64,000 nucleotides of DNA, from contig JADJFA010000042.1 of assembly GCA_016708875.1 (NCBI GenBank), positions 124,001 to 188,000 of the forward strand, written 5' to 3'. Source of the stretch: Lewinellaceae bacterium. GTDB lineage: Bacteria > Bacteroidota > Bacteroidia > Chitinophagales > Saprospiraceae. The notes beneath the pieces were generated by a model. It was given only the letters and a program-made list of their open reading frames with translations, was not told where the DNA came from and did not search any database. Made by a program: the position numbers and the translations under genes. This document shows positions 56,726 through 64,000 of the stretch, in pieces. Within the stretch, counting starts at the first letter, position 1. Each line of letters opens with the position of its first letter.

Positions 56726-57217
56726 TTAGGCCAATTCGTATTCAATTTCGTCGTCTTCCAAATCCGCAATTTTCACAAATCCAAGCCTTTCAAGCAGCCT
56801 GATCGCTTTATCATTTTGTCGGGTCGTTATGGCGAAAATGCGTTTCAGGCCAATATCATTTAGCCCGAATCGGATAGCCAATTGCATCGCTGCTGTCATA
56901 TAACCTTGTCCCACAAATTGGGGCAACAAAATACAGCCGAGTTCTCCTTCGCCCTTTTCCAAACCGCGATAATACCCACAGGTCCCAACGATGGCATTGT
57001 TTGATTTATCTGCGATGCCCCAGTGTATCGAATTGCCATCCTTGTAATTTTGATTGATCCTCTCCTGCATTATTGCCGCCTCTGCTACGTTTTTTGCCGG
57101 GATAGCATCGTAACGCGAAATTTCAACGATGTCTTTAATGTCGGAATACTGGATTTCGCGCAACAGAATGTTATCGCCTGAAAGGTTTGGGAACTTGTCG
57201 TAAGGAGGCAGATTCAT
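56726..57217 (-). CDS. GNAT-family N-acetyltransferase (RimJ/RimL type)
   Basis: A 163-residue protein with the GNAT fold: DNILLREIQYSDIKDIVEIS, HWGIADKSNNAIVGTCGYYRG, and acetyl-CoA motif LPQFVGQGYMTAAMQLAIRFG (Q-x-x-G-x-G/A type). It then has ITTRQNDKAIRLLERLGFVK, the usual motif B. These enzymes acetylate the N-terminus of ribosomal proteins or small amines; the acceptor cannot be told. It is the third gene of the galactanase operon by spacing (22 bp), though its job may be unrelated. Confidence 0.9.
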   Translation of the reverse strand: MNLPPYDKFPNLSGDNILLREIQYSDIKDIVEISRYDAIPAKNVAEAAIMQERINQNYKDGNSIHWGIADKSNNAIVGTCGYYRGLEKGEGELGCILLPQFVGQGYMTAAMQLAIRFGLNDIGLKRIFAITTRQNDKAIRLLERLGFVKIADLEDDEIEYELA

Positions 57218-57239
57218 GATTTATTGTATTGAAATTCTA

Positions 57240-58081
57240 TTACTTATCGGTAGTCATTTTCGCTGCGGTGATAGTTCTCGTGTAATAAAATCCGGTATAT
57301 GGATAAGCCGGTAGGAAAGAAGTCAAAATCAGGTAGCTATCAATTCCTAAAGCGGTGTCATAAACCGATTCTGCACGGCCAATTTTCTTCTCCTCCAATC
57401 CATTTCCAAAATTTGCCCGGCAGGCTCCTGAAAGGTAATTATGATTGAGTGTACAGATGTTTGAAGATTGATCTATCTCCATATCACGCATAAGGTAGAA
57501 AGCCATTGAACCCTCAGCAATTCTGTTATGGAAGTTGCCGCTAAGGGTTATCATTTTCCAGTTCGGGTGTTGTTTGAACTGATTTTTTATTTTTAGAAAC
57601 ATCATACTGTCCCTGGGAGAGCCATCTTCTTTATTAATATCGAAGAAAAAGAGCTGCACTTTAGGGTTGCGATTAAGCGCTGAAATTAAGCCTTCCCAGG
57701 CATAAGATTGGCGCCCATCTTGATAAGGGCTATTGCTAAAAAAATCGCTTTGATAAATACTGTTTTCGGTAAATGATGAAAGGAATTGCGCCATTTGTTC
57801 AGATGGAATTTCAAGCCCGACCTGAACGCTGTCCCCCATGCTTGTGAAGAGATTTGCCAGGCTGGTTACAAATTGTGCAGGTTCGTTCGAACCGTGCATC
57901 TCCCCACCATTATGATTTTAAAAGGTGAAAGCAAGTAATAAACAGAATCGCTCAGCTGATCCGGATGGTCAATCCTGACCGCATTGTCTTTAATATAGCT
58001 TGCGAAATTCTGTCCGCTTAGGGTATGGAATACTAACGACACAAACAGTAATAAAAGCATCGTTTTTGTCATACCAGTCAA
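57240..58081 (-). CDS. secreted ChaN/EreA-like superfamily protein, frame break in a G run near 57897
   Basis: Two frames (57866-58081 and 57240-57899) form one ~280-residue gene. A GGGG run after MVG needs one more G to read FKIIMVGEMHGSNEPAQFV. Signal peptide: MTKTMLLLLFVSLVFHTLSGQ. Motifs of the ChaN/erythromycin-esterase/Tiki-type superfamily are the GEMHGSNEP loop, VGLEIPSEQ, FFFDINKEDGSPRDSMM and TLSGNFHNRI. These supply the conserved Glu/His pairs of that fold. Members include haem-binding and hydrolytic proteins; activity here is unknown. It starts 9 bp after the GH2-GH53 gene and should share its transcript. Confidence 0.75.
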
Positions 58082-58090
58082 TAGGTTGCC

Positions 58091-61000
58091 TTATTTATCA
58101 AGATATTGTTTCCGAAAACCATCGTACAATTTCAAAAGTTCCTTCGCATTCCCCTGCCAGTCAAACACCGATTCCCAGGTGCTAAGCGGCTCCCAAATGC
58201 AGGTGCCTTTACCGTGTCCGCCGGGCAAATTGAAGGCGATTTTGTGGACTTCTTCTTTTCTGGCGGAGTATTCCACCACAATGACATCCTTGCCAAAACG
58301 CCGAACCAGATCGCTGAGGTTGTCGCGCAAATCATCCAAAGTGCCGTGCCATTTTGGGTAATAAGATTCGCCAATGACATCAAAATGAACGCCGCGCTTG
58401 AGCATGTTTTCAATGAAGAAAACCGATTCGTCGTTCTGGCCGCCGAGGGCGACATGGAGCATCATCACCGTTTCTGGCGCAACGGCTTTTACAGCGGCCG
58501 TGCCCGCGCAAAGCAGTTGCGCGAGACTGTCCAAATGGGCCACTGAACCCTCAGGCCATACGATGCCGTGGTTGATTTCATTGCCAATTTGCACCATGTC
58601 GGGCGGCGTGCCTTGTGCTTTTAATTGACTGATGACTTCAAAAGTGTAGTCATAAAGCGCCTTTTTAAGGGCTTCAAAACCAAGCCCTTCCCAGGCTTTT
58701 GGCTTGTATTGTTTGCCCGGATCCGCCCAATAATCGCTGTAATGGAAGTCCAAAAGCAGTTTCATGCCCGCGGCTTTTACCCGTTTTGCCATGGCTTTGG
58801 TGTGTTCCAAATCGCAAAAACCCAGCTTGGGCGAGTATCCTTTCTCCGCCGCGGGATCATTGAAAATCCGCAGACGCACGTAGTTAAATCCGTGCGATTT
58901 CAGGCTGTGAATCGCATCCACTTCCACACCATTTTCTTTGAATTTTATCCCTTTTGCCTCCAATTCTGGCAAAAAAGAGATGTCCGCTCCCATCATTTTG
59001 TCCACTGGCTGGGGTCTGGCAGCCGCGCCTTTTAATACATATTTTGGATCAATCGTCACTGACGTTACACTGCCAGGCGCGACGGTTATAATGTCCGTGT
59101 CTCCTTTCCATAAATTAGGCGAGCGAGCTTCGAAATGTATTTTGCCCGTTGTTAGCCCGGATTGAATGATGACCTGGCATTTCCCGTTGAAGAGGCTGCG
59201 CTGCCAGGCGCCGTCCACACATTTGTCGGGTTCGTGGCTCGAAGGGTCTCCGTTTCCAACACCGATGATTTTGGCGTCGCCTTCTATGAAAAACTGGATC
59301 ATGTTGCTTGCATTGGGGACCTCCCGGCCTTCATTATCGAACACGGAAACGTTGACAACTGTCACGTCCTGACCATCGGCAAGCATGGTTGTTTTGTATG
59401 GCGTGAGTGCAATTTCGGTTGGAACACCGGTAGATTCCATCTTGGCTTTCAACACGTTACCTTTTTTATAACCAATCGCCTCCAATTTACCCGGCTCGAA
59501 ATTGACCGTCCATTTCAGGTGACTATTGCGCGGCATTACTTTTTTGCCCAAAGTCTTTTCGTTCAGGAATAACTCGACCTCATCGGCATTTGAATTGACC
59601 CAAACATCAATGGGTTCGCCGCGTTTTTCCTGCCAATTCCAGTGGGGTGAAATATGGAGAATGTCCTTGTCCGTCCACCAGGATTGGTAGTAGTAATAGA
59701 TGTTTTTGGGGAACCCGCATACGTCCATGATGCCGAAATGGGAGTTGATGTTCGGCCAAATATATGGCGTCGGTTCGCCGCGATAATCCAGCCCTGTCCA
59801 CACAAAACCGCCGAGCCAGAAGTCGTTTTCTGCGGCCAACGTCCACCATGTTTCGGCTGTGCTCGCCCACCAGGGCGCGGTGATGTCTTGATCGGGCACA
59901 TAGGCACGAATGGTATCCTTTTCATATTGGCCCCGTGTAGTCACCGTACTGCCCATTTCGGTGCCAATAATGGGCTGGGTAGGGTGGTCGCGGTGGTAAT
60001 CGGCGACTGCAAATTGGCGGTAATTGAAGCTCCGAACGGGAATGACTTCATTGACGCCATTGAATACATTGGCCACGTCGGCGGCATAAGTGGAAGTGCG
60101 GGTCGGGTCGAGTTCCGCCTGTTTTTTCAGGAAAGTTTCGGCGATGCGTTTGCCAGTTGGTGTGGTGTGGATCCAGCCTTCTTCGTTGCCGATGGACCAC
60201 ATGAAAACGCTGGTTCGGCTGCGGTCGCGTTTCAGCATTCGCACGAACTGATCCATGTATTCCGCTCCGCTGTTGAGCAATCGGGTTTCGTCCATGACCA
60301 ACATGCCGAGACTGTCGCAGGCGTCCAAAAGTTCGGGGGTGGGTGGGTTGTGGCTGGTTCGGTAGGCATTGACGCCCAGGTTTTTGAGCAAATCAATGCG
60401 GTAATATTGCAGATAATCGGGCAAGGCGCTGCCAACTCCCGCGTGATCCTGGTGGCAATTGACGCCGAGGATTTTGAGTTTTTTCCCGTTCAAAAGCATT
60501 CCATCTGGTTTGATTTCAACGCTTCGGAATCCAAATTTCAAGGTTTGTTGATCCACCAACTTGCCCGATTTTTTCACCAAAACCTGGATTCGGTGCAAGT
60601 ATGGATTGTCCAAATCCCACAGTATTGGGTTGTATAATTTCAGCACATGACGTGAAACGCCCGACTGGTTGATTTCCAGATGCAGGGTTTGCAACTTGCT
60701 TTTCGCGACGAATCCCCCCTCGCGACCACTTAAAATAATTTCGGTTGTCAGGTCGGTGGCAGCATTGCCATCGTTTACCAGTTCGGTTTCGACCGTGAGG
60801 GTGGCGTAACTTCCTTCCATTTTCGCATGGGCAAATATGCCGTCGTTTGCGATATGTGTATCCTCAAACGTATTTAGCCAAACATGCCGATAAATACCTG
60901 CGCCCTCATAAAACCAGCCCTCATACTGCGTAGCATCCGCCCGTACAACGAGCACATTGTCAGCCCCGTAGCGCAAAAAATCCGTAATATCATAGGCCAC

Positions 61001-61501
61001 CCCGATGTATCCGCTCTTGTTGTTGCCGAGGTAAAAACCATTGATCCAAAACTCCGCATCGCGAAAAACGCCGTCAAACTGGATTTGAAACCGCTTGCCT
61101 TCCTCGGATTTTTCCACCGAAAAATGCTTCCGATACCAGCCGATGCTGGTTTCCGGGTAATTGCCCCCAATAGGTTTGTAACCGTGCGCCATGACATTGA
61201 AGGCGGGGTCGTTCACAAAAGGCAACTCCACTGCCCAGTCGTGCGGAAGATTCAGAGAGCGCCATAAACTGTCTTTAAAGCGCGGTTCAATGGCTGTATT
61301 GGCTGCACCGCCCGACTTCGCCAAAACGGTTTCGACCCCATAATTGAAATCCTTTTCAGGGTTCCGGGCATGACCGAAGGCGAATTTCCAGTCGCGGTCA
61401 AAGTTTTGGTGGCTGCGGGGTTGGGGCGTTTGTGCGGCCAAAAAATTAGCGGCAAAAAACAGGAGGACAATAAGTGATTTGTCAAAGCGATTCATGCGCA
61501 A
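58091..61501 (-). CDS. GH2 beta-galactosidase fused to GH53 endo-beta-1,4-galactanase
   Basis: An 1136-residue exported enzyme with a signal peptide (residues 1-23). Residues ~30-810 are a GH2 beta-galactosidase: a sugar-binding domain (NLPHDWAVELPF, IGWYRKHF), an Ig-like domain, and a TIM barrel with WSIGNEEG (acid/base E440) and IIGTEMG (nucleophile E515). DUF4982-like and Ig-like modules follow. Residues ~838-1136 are a GH53 arabinogalactan endo-1,4-beta-galactanase: GADISFLPELEAKGIKF, LLLDFHYSDYWADPGKQ, VQIGNEINHG (E975) and VIVVEYS (E1077). Both active sites look complete. One chain could cut beta-1,4-galactan internally and release galactose from the ends. No T9SS tail, so probably periplasmic. 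First gene of a unit with the two genes downstream. Confidence 0.93.
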   Translation of the reverse strand: MRMNRFDKSLIVLLFFAANFLAAQTPQPRSHQNFDRDWKFAFGHARNPEKDFNYGVETVLAKSGGAANTAIEPRFKDSLWRSLNLPHDWAVELPFVNDPAFNVMAHGYKPIGGNYPETSIGWYRKHFSVEKSEEGKRFQIQFDGVFRDAEFWINGFYLGNNKSGYIGVAYDITDFLRYGADNVLVVRADATQYEGWFYEGAGIYRHVWLNTFEDTHIANDGIFAHAKMEGSYATLTVETELVNDGNAATDLTTEIILSGREGGFVAKSKLQTLHLEINQSGVSRHVLKLYNPILWDLDNPYLHRIQVLVKKSGKLVDQQTLKFGFRSVEIKPDGMLLNGKKLKILGVNCHQDHAGVGSALPDYLQYYRIDLLKNLGVNAYRTSHNPPTPELLDACDSLGMLVMDETRLLNSGAEYMDQFVRMLKRDRSRTSVFMWSIGNEEGWIHTTPTGKRIAETFLKKQAELDPTRTSTYAADVANVFNGVNEVIPVRSFNYRQFAVADYHRDHPTQPIIGTEMGSTVTTRGQYEKDTIRAYVPDQDITAPWWASTAETWWTLAAENDFWLGGFVWTGLDYRGEPTPYIWPNINSHFGIMDVCGFPKNIYYYYQSWWTDKDILHISPHWNWQEKRGEPIDVWVNSNADEVELFLNEKTLGKKVMPRNSHLKWTVNFEPGKLEAIGYKKGNVLKAKMESTGVPTEIALTPYKTTMLADGQDVTVVNVSVFDNEGREVPNASNMIQFFIEGDAKIIGVGNGDPSSHEPDKCVDGAWQRSLFNGKCQVIIQSGLTTGKIHFEARSPNLWKGDTDIITVAPGSVTSVTIDPKYVLKGAAARPQPVDKMMGADISFLPELEAKGIKFKENGVEVDAIHSLKSHGFNYVRLRIFNDPAAEKGYSPKLGFCDLEHTKAMAKRVKAAGMKLLLDFHYSDYWADPGKQYKPKAWEGLGFEALKKALYDYTFEVISQLKAQGTPPDMVQIGNEINHGIVWPEGSVAHLDSLAQLLCAGTAAVKAVAPETVMMLHVALGGQNDESVFFIENMLKRGVHFDVIGESYYPKWHGTLDDLRDNLSDLVRRFGKDVIVVEYSARKEEVHKIAFNLPGGHGKGTCIWEPLSTWESVFDWQGNAKELLKLYDGFRKQYLDK

Positions 61502-61513
61502 GAGTATTGAAAT

Positions 61514-62145
61514 TTAATCTCTTGCAAACATATTTCGTTTGAAATAAAAAGCACATAGCGTTATCCAAACCAGTATAGAACCTTCGATAATTCGCTGATA
61601 TAGTCCCGCAAATTTATCTTGCAAATCAGCGGAAAGTATGGGTACAAATACGATGGCTATCAGCCCACAAATAATACCTGCATAGGAGAGGTATTTGCCA
61701 TTCACCCATTTTCGCGCAGCAATTCCAAGTAATAATACACTGAACGGCACAACCAGATAGGTCAGGAATCCTGTAAAATTATGAATGAATTGAGACAGGC
61801 TTGGATCAATCATTTCCTTGTTGCATCCCTTGTCGCAAGGGAAAAAACTAACCATGACTGTTGCCAATCCATAGAATATCCCAATGCCCCAAAAACCGAT
61901 TTTTGTTGCCAATGATTTCGGTAATGTTTTAATGGCAAGGAATGAAAAAACGGCAATAAAACCCCACTGGGCATGAACCCTAAAAACCTCATTTGGAGGC
62001 CATTAGGCGTATCAATGGCATAAGATTCACTTATTAATTGGGAAATATGACTGTAATCCGAAAATTGGAATCCAGCCAATATGGTTGTTATTACAAAGCA
62101 TAATACACCAAGTAGTCCCAACCAAAACAGTACAGTTCCTTTCAT
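61514..62145 (-). CDS. DUF998-like integral membrane protein, frame break in a G run near 61963
   Basis: Two frames (61810-62145 and 61514-61912) join at a GGGG run after GFMPSG; one more G gives GGFIAVFSFLAIKTL. The repaired protein is ~210 residues with about six membrane segments: LFWLGLLGVLCFVITTILAG, IGIFYGLATVMVSFF, FTGFLTYLVVPFSVLLLGIA, YAGIICGLIAIVFVPIL and SILVWITLCAFYF. YSHISQLISESYAI near the N-terminus and FFPCDKGCN in a loop are typical of the DUF998 family. Function unknown. It lies 12 bp before the GH2-GH53 gene on the same strand, so it may lead that operon. Confidence 0.82.
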
Positions 62146-62200
62146 AGTTTTTTCAGTTTAACGTAATCTCTGAATGAGGTTACACTTCGACCCTCAAAAA

Positions 62201-62348
62201 GCCGCATAGCGGCGATCCCGAGGACTCGGGAGTAGCCCATGGGGCGGTAAGATGGTAAGAACCGCGTAGCGGTGACATTATAAAACGTTTAAAATGCCAC
62301 CGCTACGCGGTTCCGAAAATTCCTACCATAATGCCGCCGCTATGCGGC
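62201..62348. repeat. 148 bp nested palindromic element
   Basis: Outer arms GCCGCATAGCGGC (62201-62213) and GCCGCTATGCGGC (62336-62348); inner AACCGCGTAGCGGTGACATT faces AATGCCACCGCTACGCGGTT. Third element of the kind at 4071 and 54490. Past it, 62349-62412 shows nothing. Confidence 0.75.
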
Positions 62349-62412
62349 TTTTCAGTCTCTGAAAAATTCAACCTATTCAAACTTACTTCAGGTTACATTT
62401 TCACCCATTTTA

Positions 62413-62535
62413 CTACCTTCTGGCAACCTTCATAAAATAAAGCCCAGTAGGCAATACGTCAAAGGTCGTCAAAGGGAAACGATTTTGACCCTCAAAGAAA
62501 TGGGCATTTATCGAAAAGTGAAGTTCACACCTGGT
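62413..62535 (-). pseudogene. orphan fragment of a T9SS type A sorting domain
   Basis: The minus-strand frame ending at the TAG 62413-62415 reads LHFSINAHFFEGQNRFPL, then TTFDVLPTGLYFMKVARR. This is the last ~35-40 residues of a type A sorting domain (the GLYFMKV end strand). The frame upstream is closed within ~50 codons and the preceding gene already has its own sorting domain. It is too short to be a gene; more likely the 3' remnant of a lost T9SS cargo gene. Confidence 0.6.
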
Positions 62536-62574
62536 GTTATAGTGGTTTGTCCTCATTCAGGTGTTGGACAGGTT

Positions 62575-64000
62575 TTATTGTTTCACAATTTTGGCCATTC
62601 GGGTTGCACCCGGTAGCTCCAATTGCAGGAAATATAAACCTTTGGGAAGGTTTGAAACATTTATTTGACTGGCGCCTTTGGTATCAACGAACAGTACCTT
62701 ACTTCCGTTTGGATCAAACAAATTTATCGCGGTAGTATGTTCGGGCAAATACAGCCAATCATTCACAGGATTGGGGCTGATCTGGATCAGCGCTGTTTGA
62801 GCAAATTCCTCGAACCCGGAAGCAGCAGAACAAGGATCAGAAATAAACGTAAAGTCCGCGGCCATAAAACTGGTGTGGAAATGGTGCGAGGGCCACATGA
62901 CCTCAAGCTGATCCAGCACAAACTGCCGTTGCGGGACTGTCAGAGAAAGGATGGTCGGCCAACTGCTTTGGTTGGCAATCACGTCGGCCTGTATTTCAGC
63001 CGGAGCTTTGGTTAAGTACCCGCCATTGTCAAAACATTCATTCGCAACCAATTCGTTGTGGATGGAATAGGAAAGGGTCGTTGTGATGCCCGGGAATCGC
63101 TTATACCGCTCTGGATAAGTAGGCGAAGGGCGTAAAAAGTAAAACTCGGTGCAAATTCCATGATCCATCAAGGTCTGAAAGTTGGCAAAAGCATCCAAGT
63201 TGCCTTGAAGCCCAACATCCGGGTGGTTGTCGCGACTGTTCATTGAAAACAGCAATGGAGTCTGGGTTTGTTCAATAATAACCTCTACGCCTGGGGCGCC
63301 GTGAGTTACACCTGCTTGCCACTGCAACACTTCCGCTAGAACCGTTGAAAAAGCACCACCTGCAGAAAACCCCAAAGAAGCTTGCGGGGTTGTCCAGTTC
63401 ATTTTTCCGCGATGAATAAAGGTGTCCCGAATGGCGCGGACATTGGCAATATCCACACTTGACATGCTATCCGGGTAAAAATCGTAGCGCAGATTTCCGT
63501 CCCCGTTTAGGTCGGTATTGGTGGTTGATTCATCACTTTCGGTGATGATTACGCCCCAGTCTTTGCTAACGAGGTATTTGACAAACTGGTTTTGCTCAAA
63601 TTCAGCGCCTGCCCAAGAGCTTGCAGACCCGCCAGTACCATGCCAAAGCCAGCAAACGCCCTGTGCCGGGTTATTGGCCGGGAAATAACTGAACACGCGT
63701 TTCATCCGGTCGCGGCCCATGATTTGTTCTTCCGACAAAGGGTTATTGATTCCGGTAGGTAAGAGCGCGGTATTCGAAGTGATGGTAACATTTTGAGCAG
63801 GCATAATTACCTGTGTATGCCATTCTTCAGGTCGTTCAAGAAAATTGGTGTCGCCCGACCAATGGCTGAAAGTGCGCGTTATGCCCCATTCTTCCGCCCA
63901 GATGTGAATGGTGTCGCCCGGAGCAGCTGTGGTGCTGCCGTATCCATTTTGAACAGTAAGTTGGTAGTTTTGGGAAAATAATGAGAAGGGAAGAAGAGAC
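62575..64000 (-). CDS. secreted alpha/beta-hydrolase-like protein with T9SS type A sorting domain (5' end outside window)
   Basis: The frame stays open to the window edge, and its first visible residues (SLLPFSLFSQ) look like the end of a signal peptide, so only a few codons are missing. A ~75-residue beta module follows (YQLTVQNGYGSTTAAPGDTIHIW to MPAQNVTITSN), like divergent InlB B-repeats. Next is a hydrolase domain: VFSYFPANNPAQGVCWLWHGTGGS with an oxyanion-loop HG, nucleophile elbow SLGFSAGGAF, and a late His region (PSHHFHTSF). The tail is a type A T9SS domain (ALIQISPNPVNDWLYLPEH to MAKIVKQ). Probably a surface esterase or depolymerase; substrate unknown. Confidence 0.87.
   Translation of the reverse strand, partial: SLLPFSLFSQNYQLTVQNGYGSTTAAPGDTIHIWAEEWGITRTFSHWSGDTNFLERPEEWHTQVIMPAQNVTITSNTALLPTGINNPLSEEQIMGRDRMKRVFSYFPANNPAQGVCWLWHGTGGSASSWAGAEFEQNQFVKYLVSKDWGVIITESDESTTNTDLNGDGNLRYDFYPDSMSSVDIANVRAIRDTFIHRGKMNWTTPQASLGFSAGGAFSTVLAEVLQWQAGVTHGAPGVEVIIEQTQTPLLFSMNSRDNHPDVGLQGNLDAFANFQTLMDHGICTEFYFLRPSPTYPERYKRFPGITTTLSYSIHNELVANECFDNGGYLTKAPAEIQADVIANQSSWPTILSLTVPQRQFVLDQLEVMWPSHHFHTSFMAADFTFISDPCSAASGFEEFAQTALIQISPNPVNDWLYLPEHTTAINLFDPNGSKVLFVDTKGASQINVSNLPKGLYFLQLELPGATRMAKIVKQ

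Overview
The window comes from a Bacteroidota genome, most likely the Saprospiraceae or a close relative. This rests on: many proteins ending in type IX secretion (T9SS) sorting domains; very large SprB-repeat adhesins and a PorP/SprF protein; a type III glutamine synthetase; Bacteroidota-type promoters (TAnnTTTG, several with an upstream TTTG); very short mRNA leaders; and intergenic spaces packed with palindromes.

Layout. 1-2894 is the 3' end of a SprB-repeat adhesin, followed by a PorP/SprF gene. 4069-5304 is a gene-free stretch with two long palindromes and a promoter-to-terminator unit that may be a non-coding RNA or leader. 5305-12437 holds a small secreted protein and a giant Cys-rich T9SS surface protein (P-domains, HYR-type domains, dockerin-like and cohesin-like modules). 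12977-17324 carries glnN, a small ORF and a secreted esterase-like protein. 17437-24870 holds an outer-membrane barrel, a small membrane-anchored protein, a secreted thioredoxin with the same dockerin/cohesin/T9SS tail, and a peroxide-defence group (di-haem peroxidase, oxyR, katA, msrB). 25048-30269 is housekeeping (moxR, folB with a Cys-rich tail, and pepA-pdxA-glucokinase). 30512-35136 has small exported proteins, a glucosaminidase, a GT39-type glycosyltransferase and a TlpA lipoprotein. 35318-49141 is a tandem duplication of a ~6.8 kb adhesin gene. 49349-64000 holds a conserved hypothetical, an aminotransferase, a kelch protein, another T9SS thioredoxin, small cytoplasmic proteins, a galactan-degradation operon led by a GH2-GH53 fusion, a DUF998 membrane protein, an orphan T9SS tail and a T9SS hydrolase cut by the window edge.

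How the genes fit together. The dominant theme is cell-surface biology by T9SS: at least nine cargo proteins (type A and type B sorting domains), one PorP/SprF partner, and secreted thioredoxin-fold proteins that could act on Cys-rich cargo. The oxyR/katA/peroxidase/msrB group is a peroxide response with a candidate OxyR operator. The GH2-GH53 protein would cut beta-1,4-galactan and release galactose.

Caution. About a dozen genes are broken by one- or two-base frame breaks, mostly in G/C runs, and the two adhesin copies have theirs at different places. Consensus sequencing error is the simplest explanation, so I annotate the repaired spans and mark where the frame changes. I saw no tRNA, rRNA, CRISPR array, transposase or prophage genes. 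All identifications are from reading the sequence by eye; no search was run.
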